A DNA stretch of 64,000 bases from the NCBI GenBank assembly GCA_938035525.1, contig CALHOI010000013.1:39890-103889 (forward strand), given 5' to 3'. Made by a program: the position numbers and the translations under genes. Below are positions 1 to 8,894 of this stretch, piece by piece. The stretch is from an uncultured Granulosicoccaceae bacterium (GTDB lineage: Bacteria; Pseudomonadota; Gammaproteobacteria; Granulosicoccales; Granulosicoccaceae). Each line of letters begins with the position of its first letter. Position 1 is the first letter of the stretch. A model generated the notes under the pieces. That model searched no databases and had not been told where the DNA came from. It was given only the letters and a program-made list of their open reading frames with translations.

Positions 1-182
1 TCATTAGACCAATCAAACAGTGCCGGCACATCCAGGTCGGCTGTGCTTTGGCTAGCTGCCCCTAAAGCGGGTTGGTTTTGTTCTTGATTGTAGCCTTCTG
101 TTCCGCTACCGCCGCAGGCACTAAGTAAGACTGCTATGGAGCACGCCGCCGCCGTTGATACTCTCTTGTTACTTATCTTCAT
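1..182 (-). CDS. Putative lipoprotein, N-terminal part only
   Basis: The minus strand opens with an ATG at 182 preceded by AGAGGG nine bases upstream. The first ~22 residues are a lipoprotein signal (basic MKISNKR, an Ala-rich hydrophobic stretch, lipobox LSAC) followed by GGSG, so Cys is the probable lipidated residue and the protein should sit in the cell envelope. After it comes a Gln/Asn/Ser-rich low-complexity stretch and the window ends about 60 residues in. The mature domain lies outside the window, so no function can be given. Confidence is for a lipoprotein gene existing here. Confidence 0.75.
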   Translation of the reverse strand, partial: MKISNKRVSTAAACSIAVLLSACGGSGTEGYNQEQNQPALGAASQSTADLDVPALFDWSN

Positions 183-521
183 ACTGGTCAACCCTCTATT
201 AGATTGGTCTCCGCCATTCCAATCGCGTCGCACAGTCAACTGGTGTCATTTCCGTTGTTGATTGGGTATCGGCCGTGTAATGATCCAGCCCCAATAGGCG
301 TTTGTGTACTGGCCCATAAATAACAGCCAGGGTGCTTGAATTTTGTGATGAGTGGACGGGTTGTCTGCCAGATACGGTTAAGGGATGCGAACTGAGCCAT
401 TTTTGGCTCTATGTGGGGCTGACTGAATATGAGAAATGGCTACGCTTTTATAGCGTAAAAATAGAGCGTAAAAATAAAGCGAAAAAATAAAGCGAAAAAA
501 GTGATGCTGTTGGGGTTTGCA
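183..521. other. Intergenic region with an A-rich tandem repeat
   Basis: This 339-base stretch lies downstream of the epoxide hydrolase gene and upstream of the lipoprotein gene, both on the minus strand. It must carry the lipoprotein promoter, but I cannot place -35 and -10 boxes convincingly. Its only clear structure is the A-rich repeat at 452-500. No credible reading frame was seen. Confidence 0.6.
452..500. repeat. A-rich 12-13 bp tandem repeat, four imperfect copies
   Basis: Four successive units of the form AGCGTAAAAATA or AGCGAAAAAATA follow one another 22 bases beyond the stop of the epoxide hydrolase. The first copy also pairs with TACGCT just before it (446-456 area), giving a small A/T-rich hairpin. 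It could be a degraded terminator region or just slippage DNA; it does not code. Confidence 0.7.
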
Positions 522-1676
522 TTAACGCCAGTTTAAAGCTCGTACAAATTGTCGAATGTCTTTTATTAGCAGCTCTGGTTCTTCCATTGCAGCAAAATGA
601 CCACCACGTGGCATTTGCGTCCATTGTGTGATGTTGTAGATTCGCTCAGCATAGCTTCGCGGTGGCCAGGCCAAGAGTTCTTTGGGAAAGACTGCACAGC
701 CAGTGGGTACTTCAACTCTTTTGCCGGTGGTTGACAGTACTCTTCCACCTTCTTCACGACGACCAAAATATATCCATGAAGCAGAGTTGAACGTGCGAGT
801 CACTATGTAGATCATGATGTTTGTCAGCAATTGATCTTTGGTATAAACACTCTCTATATTGTCGTCTTTTATATCAGACCAGCCATGCATTTTCTCGAGT
901 ATCCACGCAGCTACACCGACGGGGCTGTCCATCATGGCGTAGCTTAGTGTCTGTGGCTTAGTGGCCTGCTGGGTGCGGTAACCATCTTGCATGATTTGAT
1001 CTTGTTCAAATTGGGTAGCCCAGGCTTTTTCTTCGCTGGTTTGTGGGCCGTCCTTGTGACGCATGGTCAGGATATTAATATGTATAGCTGAGCAAGCAGG
1101 GGCGTGCTCATAACCCAACCAGCTACAAATGGCGCCTCCCCAATCTCCACCTTGGGCAATGTAATGTTTATAACCCAGTACATCGGTCATTAAGGTGTTG
1201 AACATGGCCGCCATTTTTCTTGGGCCGAACGGACGAGGAGGGCAACCTGAAAAACCAAAGCCTGGTAGTGAAGGAGCAACGACGTCGAATGCGTCTTCGA
1301 TGTTACCGCCGTGTTTTTCGGGGTGGGCCAATAGATCGATAAAATCCAGAAACTCAACGATGCTACCTGGCCAACCATGGCTGATGATCAGTGGTTTTGG
1401 ATTTGGTCCGCTGCCTTTTTTATGAATAAAATGAACGTCGACACCATCAATTGGCGTTTTGAAATGCGAGAACGAGTTAATTAGTTGTTCTTGTTTTTTC
1501 CAGTCAAAATCGCTCACCCAGTATTGGCAAATCGATTTCATGTAGTCCAGATTAGTGCCGTACTCCCAACCACCATCAACTGGCATTTCGTGCCATGGGT
1601 AGTGTGCCACGCGATTTTTTATAGCGCTGACGGTTGCATCATCGATGTTGACTTCAAAGGGGGTGATTGAGGTCAT
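522..1676 (-). CDS. Epoxide hydrolase with EHN domain (alpha/beta hydrolase)
   Basis: Likely opens epoxides to diols with a covalent Asp-ester mechanism. Counting from the ATG at 1676 (384 aa): an EHN-type N-terminal domain (about 4-105) like that of microsomal/juvenile-hormone epoxide hydrolases, the oxyanion motif HGWPGS (100-105), the nucleophile Asp178 in GGDWGG, and catalytic His360 in RGGHF near the C-terminus. Length fits the family. A GTG eight codons upstream (1700) is possible, but the ATG at 1676 has GGAAAAA at a good distance and starts exactly where the EHN domain starts. It follows the GlcG-like gene on the same strand with a hairpin between them. Natural substrate unknown. Confidence 0.88.
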   Translation of the reverse strand: MTSITPFEVNIDDATVSAIKNRVAHYPWHEMPVDGGWEYGTNLDYMKSICQYWVSDFDWKKQEQLINSFSHFKTPIDGVDVHFIHKKGSGPNPKPLIISHGWPGSIVEFLDFIDLLAHPEKHGGNIEDAFDVVAPSLPGFGFSGCPPRPFGPRKMAAMFNTLMTDVLGYKHYIAQGGDWGGAICSWLGYEHAPACSAIHINILTMRHKDGPQTSEEKAWATQFEQDQIMQDGYRTQQATKPQTLSYAMMDSPVGVAAWILEKMHGWSDIKDDNIESVYTKDQLLTNIMIYIVTRTFNSASWIYFGRREEGGRVLSTTGKRVEVPTGCAVFPKELLAWPPRSYAERIYNITQWTQMPRGGHFAAMEEPELLIKDIRQFVRALNWR

Positions 1677-1693
1677 GGAATTTTTCCAATGCT

Positions 1694-1726
1694 GTGCCAC
1701 CTGAACAACGCGAGTACAGGTGGCAC
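1694..1726 (-). promoter_or_regulatory. Perfect 10-bp inverted repeat in the gap before the epoxide hydrolase start
   Basis: GTGCCACCTG and its exact reverse complement CAGGTGGCAC are separated by 13 bases. On the minus-strand transcript the hairpin ends about 17 bases before the ATG at 1676 and would bury the alternative GTG at 1700. No T-run follows, so it is not a classic terminator. It may be an operator or an mRNA hairpin that tunes or protects the downstream gene. Confidence 0.55.
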
Positions 1727-1745
1727 GCTGTATCAGTTGTGCAAA

Positions 1746-2177
1746 TTAGCCACCGGTGTCAGCAACCAGTCCAACTGCTTCAATACCGGCTACGCAGCAG
1801 GCTTCATCGTTGTCTGATATATCGCCGGTGATACCAACAGCGCCTAATAATTCACCGTCTTTAGATCTGATTAACACGCCGCCGGGAACAGGCACCAGTG
1901 CGCCATCACACAAACTGTTAAGTGCCTGGATAAAGAAAGGTTCGGCTTTGGCCCGCTCAAACAAAGCGCGGGAACCCATGCCAACCGAGTAAGCACCGTA
2001 AGCTTTGCCATGTGCAACTTTTGGGCGAATCTGGCTGGTGCCATCCTGGCTTTCACTGGCTTTTATGGCACCTCCAGCACCCAACACTACAACGGCCATT
2101 GGTTTAAAGCCTTGTTTTTTTTGTTCTTCAAGTGCGTGTTTTATGATGTCTTTAGATTGAGCTAGCGTAAGTCCCAT
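1746..2177 (-). CDS. GlcG/HbpS family protein (DUF336)
   Basis: A 143-aa protein of the GlcG/HbpS (DUF336) family, whose members bind haem or cobalamin or sit beside oxidation genes without a proven enzymatic role. Family features seen: the N-terminal LTLAQ start, the central VAHGKAYGA region, the Pro/Gly-rich VPVPGGVLIR strand and the closing GAVGITGD motif. No signal peptide, so it should be cytoplasmic. ATG at 2177 has AGGA upstream. It is divergent from the reductive dehalogenase gene and co-directional with the epoxide hydrolase. A helper role for the neighbouring cobamide enzyme is only a guess. Confidence 0.85.
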   Translation of the reverse strand: MGLTLAQSKDIIKHALEEQKKQGFKPMAVVVLGAGGAIKASESQDGTSQIRPKVAHGKAYGAYSVGMGSRALFERAKAEPFFIQALNSLCDGALVPVPGGVLIRSKDGELLGAVGITGDISDNDEACCVAGIEAVGLVADTGG

Positions 2178-2294
2178 TTTATTGTCCTGATGAGTTAGCG
2201 TAACGAGATGATATTAGGATGGGCCAAGTATACCCCTATCTGAACTTTACTATAGAATCAGGGATTGGGCGCTTAATCCGGGGTCGCATATTTA

Positions 2295-5200
2295 ATGTCA
2301 TTTCGAATCTTCTCCACAAAGAATCGCCCAGTGCACCTGGGACCATACCCCCTGGAACGACTGGCGCGTTCTGCCGATTTGGATTTGTCTGATACACCTT
2401 GTCTTAAGCCATTAAGCTTTCATCGACCTGAACAACCTCAGTCCATTGTCAATGCCATGGGAGAATTTCAGGCGATGATGGATGCAATACGCGACGGACT
2501 GGTCAACAAGACTCCATCGACCATTCCCGCTTGTCAGCAAGAACGCGCTAATCATTTAAAAGCGTTTGGGTATTTTTCAGATGCTTCTATGGTTGGCATT
2601 ACGCGTATCCCTAAGACTGCGCGACTCGATACGCAATTACGAAATCCCGACATAGACCGCTTGTCTGAAGAACTGAAAACCCGGCAGACCAAAACATTGG
2701 CTTCTGGCATTGACGTTATTATGGCGAACCTCAAAGAGGCAATGGAAGCGCCGCCTGCCAGTGCTAATCATCACACTCATGCCATTGTTTTTTTAGTTGA
2801 ACACCTGCGCGATCCCTCACCATTAGAGCCAGGGAGCGAATGGATACTGAACGCACAAGATCATCGTGCTTGCTTAAGGGCATCAGAGATAGCGGTTGTT
2901 TTAGCAAACTACATCCGTATATTGGGATTTGATGCGCTCGCTCATACACCAACCAGCACAGATATCGATCTTAACCAGCTTAGTGTGGCAGCTGGGCTGA
3001 GCTGGTTAAGCAATGGAGAATTGCAAGCACCTTGGTTAGGCAGAAAATTTGGCGTTGCAGCAATAACGACAACACTTGAAATGGCAACCGATAAACCGCT
3101 TTGTGCCAGGCAACCCTGGTTTAGCACCAAAGGGCCTGCCTGGTGGATGGGAAACGGCTTTGAAAAAAATGCGTTTAATCGCGATGCTTATGCCAGGCGA
3201 AACTATGTTGACGGTGCACACCCGTTTGAAACATTGAATCGCCAGGAAGTTCCTACAACTTATATCGATGAAGCCAATGTAGCGCGCGTTCCTAAGCGTG
3301 CAGATATGTTTGCACGTTCTCAGTTTGGCGATATGGGAAAGTCAATTCAACAAGGAGCCACTGGAGGCCATTATGTGCGTAAGTCGGCAACGGCTTCGGC
3401 GCAACGAACCATGTTAGGCGCGTTTGTACTGTTGCAAGACGGCGATTCGGCTAATGGCGCGAAGCCAACGGATGCACTAATCAATGCGGCCAATATTAAA
3501 GCGGCCTCTTATTTTCTTGGCGTTGATGCTGTTGGGCTAAGTCGGTGTCCAGAATGGACATGGTACTCACATGACGCGGTAGGGGAGCCTATTGATCCAC
3601 CGCACAATCAGGCGGTGAGCATGATCATAGATCAAGGCTATGAAACCATGGAAGGTGCCAGCGGTGATGATTGGATATCTGTTGCGCAATCTATGCGGGC
3701 TTATTTGCGTTTTTCGTTGATCGGCGGTGTTATCGCCAAGCACATACGTAACCTTGGATACAAAGCTAAAGCGCATTCCGTTATGGATGGCGAAGTTCTG
3801 CAGCCTCCGCTATTGCTGTTGTCTGGCCTGGGAGAGGTCTCGCGCATTGGCGAAGTCATACTTAATCCGTTTTTAGGGCCGCGATTAAAATCGGGCGTGG
3901 TGACTACTGATATGCCAATATCACACGACAAACCGATTAACTTTGGCCTGCAGAAATTTTGCGAACAATGTAATAAGTGTGCGCGTGAGTGTCCGTCGGG
4001 TGCCATTACAGCTGGCCCAAAGTTAATGTTTAATGGCTACGAAATATGGAAGTCCGATAGCCAGCGTTGCGCTAACTATCGAATCACCACTGAAGGTGGC
4101 GCAATGTGTGGACGTTGCATGAAAACCTGCCCCTGGAATCTGGAAGGGCTGTTTGCTGAACGCCCGTTTAGATGGGCTGCCATGCGAATGCCTAGTGCGG
4201 CTCCAACGCTGGCAAAATTAGATGACCTTGTTGGTAATGGTGGTCTTAATGAAGTAAAAAAATGGTGGTGGGACATTGGTCTTAAAGAAGACGGTGCCTA
4301 TCATCCGGTTGAAGCTCCCGTTAACCGGCGCGATTTACAAAGAGAGCTAAAACTAAAATACGAAGATCAAACCCTGGCAGTGTATCCCGCGCCCTTAGCC
4401 CCGCATCCCTATCCCTTTCCTTTTCCTATTGACAGGGAAGCCGGTATTGAAGCGTATCAAGCGATGGTAACCGCCGAACAGTACCAGGCAAAGCTGGCAA
4501 ATGGTGAGCGAGATCACCTGCATATTTACACTAATGACGGCACGTCCCCAGTAATCAGAGTTCAAGTTTCTAAAGTGGAGGCCATGTCGGATAGCGTAAC
4601 CAAATATGAATTTAAGTCCCTGGATGGCGCCGAGCTGCCGCCGTGGACGGCTGGGGCGCATTTGGATATTGTGGTTGCACCCGAGTACTTACGACAGTAT
4701 TCCATGTCCGGCAACCCAAACGATAAATCGGTTTATCAAATTGGTGTGTTACGTGAAGATCAAGGGCGTGGTGGCTCCAGGTTGATGCACCGGATATTTA
4801 CCCTTAATAGAAAAGTCTTTATTTCCAAACCGATCAATCATTTTAAGTTAGACGCCAGTGCGTCAAAAACATTTCTTATGGGCGGTGGAATTGGTGTGAC
4901 CCCAATGATAGCGTTCGCGCATAGCCTGTACGCAGAGGGTAAAGACTTTGAATTACATTATTCGGCACCGCAGAAAAACAGTGCCGCTTTCATGAATGAC
5001 TTAGCGCAATTCCCCTGGGCATCGCATGTTAGCTATTACTTCTCAGATCAGAGCAATCGCGCCAACTTTGATGCCATTCTGGCAGGTTATAAAGCAGGGT
5101 GGCACGTGTATTCCTGTGGTCCTGATCGTTACATGAGCGCCGTAACGGAGGCCGCACAGCGACAACAATTTCCAGACAATGCCAGACACCTTGAATACTT

Positions 5201-5498
5201 TAATGTGCCAGAATTACCCGATTACGTTAATCATGATTTCCGGTTAAAGCTTAAGAAATCAGGCAAGGAATTTTTAGTGCCTGCAGATAAGAGCGCCACT
5301 GATGTGCTGCTGGAAAATGGTATTCATGTAGACGTAAAGTGTTCTGATGGGCTTTGCGGTGTGTGCCAGTGTGGGCTGGTAACCGGCGAGGTTGAACATC
5401 GTGATTTTGTTTTATCGAAGCAGCAGCAGCAAAGCACCGTTATTCTTTGTCAGTCCCGTGCGCTTAAGGCAGATGGCCTTATAGAAGTAGACCTTTGA
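2295..5498 (+). CDS. Self-sufficient catabolic reductive dehalogenase (RdhA-like, fused to FMN/[2Fe-2S] reductase)
   Basis: Likely removes halogens from haloaromatic compounds in the cytoplasm using a cobamide, two [4Fe-4S] clusters and NAD(P)H. Residues about 1-700 form the RdhA domain: cluster one C556-C559-C562-C566 followed by PSG, cluster two C592 plus C605-C608-C612 followed by PW. Y424 and K490/K492 are candidates for the Tyr/Lys pair known in NpRdhA. Residues about 745-975 are a ferredoxin-reductase-like domain: RQYS (800-803) for FMN, GGGIGVTP (863-870), YSCGP (939-943). A plant-type [2Fe-2S] ferredoxin ends it: C1016, C1021, C1024, C1052. There is no Tat signal, unlike respiratory RdhA. 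The architecture is that of the BhbA-type catabolic enzymes. No separate RdhB anchor is nearby. Confidence 0.9.
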   Translation: MSFRIFSTKNRPVHLGPYPLERLARSADLDLSDTPCLKPLSFHRPEQPQSIVNAMGEFQAMMDAIRDGLVNKTPSTIPACQQERANHLKAFGYFSDASMVGITRIPKTARLDTQLRNPDIDRLSEELKTRQTKTLASGIDVIMANLKEAMEAPPASANHHTHAIVFLVEHLRDPSPLEPGSEWILNAQDHRACLRASEIAVVLANYIRILGFDALAHTPTSTDIDLNQLSVAAGLSWLSNGELQAPWLGRKFGVAAITTTLEMATDKPLCARQPWFSTKGPAWWMGNGFEKNAFNRDAYARRNYVDGAHPFETLNRQEVPTTYIDEANVARVPKRADMFARSQFGDMGKSIQQGATGGHYVRKSATASAQRTMLGAFVLLQDGDSANGAKPTDALINAANIKAASYFLGVDAVGLSRCPEWTWYSHDAVGEPIDPPHNQAVSMIIDQGYETMEGASGDDWISVAQSMRAYLRFSLIGGVIAKHIRNLGYKAKAHSVMDGEVLQPPLLLLSGLGEVSRIGEVILNPFLGPRLKSGVVTTDMPISHDKPINFGLQKFCEQCNKCARECPSGAITAGPKLMFNGYEIWKSDSQRCANYRITTEGGAMCGRCMKTCPWNLEGLFAERPFRWAAMRMPSAAPTLAKLDDLVGNGGLNEVKKWWWDIGLKEDGAYHPVEAPVNRRDLQRELKLKYEDQTLAVYPAPLAPHPYPFPFPIDREAGIEAYQAMVTAEQYQAKLANGERDHLHIYTNDGTSPVIRVQVSKVEAMSDSVTKYEFKSLDGAELPPWTAGAHLDIVVAPEYLRQYSMSGNPNDKSVYQIGVLREDQGRGGSRLMHRIFTLNRKVFISKPINHFKLDASASKTFLMGGGIGVTPMIAFAHSLYAEGKDFELHYSAPQKNSAAFMNDLAQFPWASHVSYYFSDQSNRANFDAILAGYKAGWHVYSCGPDRYMSAVTEAAQRQQFPDNARHLEYFNVPELPDYVNHDFRLKLKKSGKEFLVPADKSATDVLLENGIHVDVKCSDGLCGVCQCGLVTGEVEHRDFVLSKQQQQSTVILCQSRALKADGLIEVDL

Positions 5499-5505
5499 CG
5501 GTATC

Positions 5506-5931
5506 TCAAACTACCAATAACATCATTTTCCAGATATAAGCCAGCAGGGCCAGTGTGCCAGCAGCCAGGATACTGCTAATGATACCGGCGACGGGCCCGG
5601 CCAGCCAACCGAGCAGCCCTATAGATAGAGTGAAAACAAACAGTGCCATCGTTGCGCTTGTGGTACCAATAAATCGGGTATTTCTTATAACTTGCTCTGT
5701 TGACGCGCTGATGTTTTCAAGTGAGGCAACTTCAATGGTTAATCTGACATCAACATACAGTGCAACCAGAAAAAGCAACGTGGCCATCAATAACAGCACC
5801 AGGCAAACGGTGCGAATGGGGCGTGCAGCATCGACTTGCAGAATGTTAGCTGCAACGGTTAGTGAGAAGCCGGCAAGCAGGCCACTGAGAAAAGCAACCT
5901 GGCCAGTTTGTAGTTCTAGTAGTTCTTGCAC
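5506..5931 (-). CDS. Small four-helix inner-membrane protein, unknown
   Basis: A 141-aa protein I do not recognise. It shows four hydrophobic segments (about residues 11-30, 39-63, 90-112 and 113-138) with a polar loop (64-88) between the second and third, so it should be an integral membrane protein. The gene converges on the dehalogenase with only seven bases between the stops. No motif links it to transport or catalysis. Confidence 0.7.
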   Translation of the reverse strand: MQELLELQTGQVAFLSGLLAGFSLTVAANILQVDAARPIRTVCLVLLLMATLLFLVALYVDVRLTIEVASLENISASTEQVIRNTRFIGTTSATMALFVFTLSIGLLGWLAGPVAGIISSILAAGTLALLAYIWKMMLLVV

Positions 5932-6006
5932 TTTCGGAACCTGCTAGGTATAAGACTGGTATGGTCAGTAGTATAAGCCAACAATCTGTAGATAGTGAGA
6001 GAAAGT

Positions 6007-6312
6007 ATGAGCGAACCTGATACTAATCCTGAGTCGGAGCAAAATCGCCGTTTTAGAAAAATGGCTGATCGCTTTATTGACAATGCGAATAGGCAGCTAA
6101 ATGATACTGAACCAACGATGGTTAACTCAGCCTTTATGTACGGAGCCTCGCGTTTCTGTGCGTTTGTGACTGTGCAGAAATCAGGGTCTCTGGAGCGTTT
6201 CGACGAAATGCACGATGAAGCGGTGGAATACTACGCCGATGAGTTTAAAAAAATGCTACTGGAAAACCTCAAACACTATCGCGACGCGTTTGAAAAAGAG
6301 AGCGCAAATTAA
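6007..6312 (+). CDS. DUF3144-like small protein
   Basis: A 101-aa soluble, acidic, helical protein. The pattern FRKMADRFIDNANRQ at the start, an internal segment ASRFCAFV and a C-terminal stretch EYYADEFKKMLLENL resemble the DUF3144 family, which has no known function. I chose the ATG at 6007, which has GAGAGAAAG directly upstream, over a GTG four codons earlier. It is followed after 28 bases by the flavoprotein gene on the same strand and could be cotranscribed with it. Confidence 0.65.
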   Translation: MSEPDTNPESEQNRRFRKMADRFIDNANRQLNDTEPTMVNSAFMYGASRFCAFVTVQKSGSLERFDEMHDEAVEYYADEFKKMLLENLKHYRDAFEKESAN

Positions 6313-6340
6313 CTATTGCTAACAGCTTGCACAAAGTCCA

Positions 6341-8836
6341 ATGAAAATGAATGAGCTGCCTTCACATGCTTCGGTTGTCGTTGTGGGTGGTGGCATCATG
6401 GGCTGTTCAACACTTTATCACTTGGCCCGTATGGGCGTTAGCGATGCCATCCTACTTGAGCGAAACAAGATCACATCGGGTACCACCTGGCACTCTGCGG
6501 CTCAGGTGCGCGCCTTAAGAAATTCCAAAAACCTCACCCGCATGATCCAATACTCGGTTGAGCTATACAGCCAGCTGGAAAAAGAAACCGGACAATCGGT
6601 TGGCTGGATTCAGGAAGGCTCTTTATCGTTAGCAACAAACCCCGATCGCCTTATTCACATAAAAAGACAAGAGGCTTTGGCGCGCGCCTATGGTATTGAT
6701 GCAAAGTCCATCTCCAGCGCTGAGGCTTGTGAGCGTTGGCCGCTGATGAATGGTGACGATGTGCTTGGCGCTGTGTGGTCACCAGACGATGGGCGAGTTT
6801 CACCAAGCGACGTTTGTGCAGCGCTGGTTAAAGCGGCCAAAAATGCTGGGGTGACATTGTTTGAAAATACAGGCGTTACTGGTGTGACCACTCGCAACGG
6901 CCGGGTATACAGTGTTGAAACAACGCAAGGTTCGGTTCGCTGCGATGCCATTGCCTTGTGTGCGGGGCTTTGGTCCAGGGAAATAGGTGCTATGGCTGGA
7001 GCTGAAGTACCCGCTCTTGCTTGTGAGCATTTCTATTTATTGACCAGACCCATATCAGGTATCACCGGCAATACACCGACTTTGTCAGATCACGATAACA
7101 GCCTTTATATCCGGGATGATTCTGGCGGGTTGTTGGTTGGTTGTTTTGAGCCCATGGGCAAGCCCATTAAACCTGGCGTTCTAGACAGTCATTTTGAATT
7201 TGGCCTACTGCCTGAAGATTGGGACCATTTTCAACCGATGATGGAACGTGCACTGCACCGACTTCCCGTTTTGGAACACGCTGAAGTCAAAATGCTGCTA
7301 AACGGCCCAGAGAGCTTTACCCCGGATGGTACGTTTATGTTGGGTGAGACAGCTGAAACGCAAGGGCTATTTTTAGGCTGTGGAATGAACTCTGTTGGTC
7401 TGGCTTCAGGAGGAGGTGCCGGGATGAACTTGGCTCATTGCATCGTGCATGGCGCTCCTGCATACGACTTAAGCGAGGCCGATGCGAAGCGATTTGCGCC
7501 AGTATTCAACTCAATAGACCACTTGATGGCGCGCGCACCAGAAATTTTGGGCACACACTACGATATTGCCTACCCTGCAAAGCAGCTAAAAACGGCAAGG
7601 AATATAAAACGATTGCCATTGCATGATCAGCACATGAACGATCGGGCTTTTACAGGTCAGTTTTTCGGCTGGGAGCGACCGCTGTATTTTAATGCCTGCG
7701 CTAAACCTGATCTTACGTTTGGAAAGCCAACCTGGTTTGACAACGTGAAAGCCGAGGTCATGGCAGCACATCAAAGTGCTGCTGTATTTGATTTATCTTC
7801 GTTTGGAAAAATTGATGTCACCGGAACCGATGCACAGGCCTTTATGATGCAGGTCTGTGCTGGTTTTGTTGATCGTGCTCCGGGCTCGGTGGTTTACACG
7901 GCAGTTTTAAACCATAACGGTACCTATGAAAGCGATATAACCGTGTGGCGTTTAGGTCAAAATCATTACCGATTAATTGTTGGTACCACGGCAATAAAGA
8001 AAGACATGGCTTGGTTTAGTCGTGCAGCTCAGGGCTTGGCAGCTGATGGAAAAGGAACGCGCTATAACGTAGTGGTCAGTGATGTTTGCGAAAACAGTGC
8101 GGTATTGGCGTTGATGGGCCCAGAGGCAACCACCATAGCTGCCTCATTGGGGGCCGAGCTAGATGATCTTGGCTACTTTAAGCACACGACTGCTACCTTT
8201 GCCGGCATAAAAGTGACAGCTGCCAGGATGTCTTATGTGGGTGAAGCGGGATGGGAAATTGCCTGTAAATCGAGTGACGTTAATGCGCTGTACCAAGCGT
8301 TGAGACATGCCGGTGCAACACCTGCCGGGCTATTCGCACAAACATCCATGCGTATAGAAAAAGGCTTTCGAGCCATGGGGCACGAACTGGACTCTGATGT
8401 ATCACCGGTTGATGTTGGCTTAAGTGCGTTTACCCGACCGGCTGGCGGTTTCACAGGATATGATGAGATGCAAAAACGCATTAGCACCGGCCCAACACAG
8501 CAGGTTGTGTCGTTGACTTTCGACGATCAATCGCTCGTCCCTCTGGGGCATGAGCCGGTTATTGTTAATGATCGTATTGTAGGCAAAACAACGTCGTGCG
8601 CATTCGGTTATCGCGTGGGCAAACCGGTGGCGTTGGCACAAGTATCAACCGAGCTTTTATTACCTGACTTATCATCTGAGAAGCTGTCATCTGAAAAGCT
8701 ATTATCTGAAAAGTTATCATCAGGCCGGTTATCAGCGGCTAACGTGGAAGTGGATATCGCGGGCGAATTAGCATCCGCAACCGTGAGTATGTCACCACTT
8801 TACGACGCAGACGGTCTTCGAATGAAGCGCCTGTAA
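6341..8836 (+). CDS. Dimethylglycine/sarcosine-dehydrogenase-like flavoprotein with GcvT domain
   Basis: Likely oxidises an N-methyl amino acid and passes the methyl group to tetrahydrofolate. Residues 1-~380 are a DAO-type FAD domain: GGGIMG (16-21), ERNKITSGTTW, and His51 in TWHSA at the position that carries covalent FAD in DMGDH. A linker leads to a C-terminal aminomethyltransferase (GcvT) part from about 430, with GWERP early in it and YVGEAGWE later. Length (831 aa) fits DMGDH/SARDH. Odd: residues 777-796 are four LSSEK-like pentapeptides from a 15-bp tandem repeat. The RBS is weak. Exact substrate cannot be told from sequence. Confidence 0.85.
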   Translation: MKMNELPSHASVVVVGGGIMGCSTLYHLARMGVSDAILLERNKITSGTTWHSAAQVRALRNSKNLTRMIQYSVELYSQLEKETGQSVGWIQEGSLSLATNPDRLIHIKRQEALARAYGIDAKSISSAEACERWPLMNGDDVLGAVWSPDDGRVSPSDVCAALVKAAKNAGVTLFENTGVTGVTTRNGRVYSVETTQGSVRCDAIALCAGLWSREIGAMAGAEVPALACEHFYLLTRPISGITGNTPTLSDHDNSLYIRDDSGGLLVGCFEPMGKPIKPGVLDSHFEFGLLPEDWDHFQPMMERALHRLPVLEHAEVKMLLNGPESFTPDGTFMLGETAETQGLFLGCGMNSVGLASGGGAGMNLAHCIVHGAPAYDLSEADAKRFAPVFNSIDHLMARAPEILGTHYDIAYPAKQLKTARNIKRLPLHDQHMNDRAFTGQFFGWERPLYFNACAKPDLTFGKPTWFDNVKAEVMAAHQSAAVFDLSSFGKIDVTGTDAQAFMMQVCAGFVDRAPGSVVYTAVLNHNGTYESDITVWRLGQNHYRLIVGTTAIKKDMAWFSRAAQGLAADGKGTRYNVVVSDVCENSAVLALMGPEATTIAASLGAELDDLGYFKHTTATFAGIKVTAARMSYVGEAGWEIACKSSDVNALYQALRHAGATPAGLFAQTSMRIEKGFRAMGHELDSDVSPVDVGLSAFTRPAGGFTGYDEMQKRISTGPTQQVVSLTFDDQSLVPLGHEPVIVNDRIVGKTTSCAFGYRVGKPVALAQVSTELLLPDLSSEKLSSEKLLSEKLSSGRLSAANVEVDIAGELASATVSMSPLYDADGLRMKRL
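8669..8728 (+). repeat. 15-bp tandem repeat, four copies, inside the flavoprotein gene
   Basis: Units at 8669, 8684, 8699 and 8714 encode LSSEK, LSSEK, LLSEK and LSSGR in frame. It lies in a surface segment near the C-terminus of the GcvT-like part. The copies differ only at a few, partly silent, sites, so the expansion looks recent. Confidence 0.9.
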
Positions 8837-8863
8837 GCGGCCCAATTAGTTTGGCGCTTTAAA

Positions 8864-8894
8864 AAGCAACTAAATTAAATGCCACTAAATTAAG
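8864..8894. repeat. Two-copy ~15-bp repeat over the stop of the RraA-family gene
   Basis: CAACTAAATTAAATG is followed directly by CCACTAAATTAAGCG. The second copy holds the TAA stop (8890-8892, minus strand) of the RraA-family gene, so the duplication lies across a gene end. Confidence 0.7.

Noticed and set aside
2178..2294. Cobalamin riboswitch before the dehalogenase
   Set aside because: Only 117 bases, no B12-box-like element seen.
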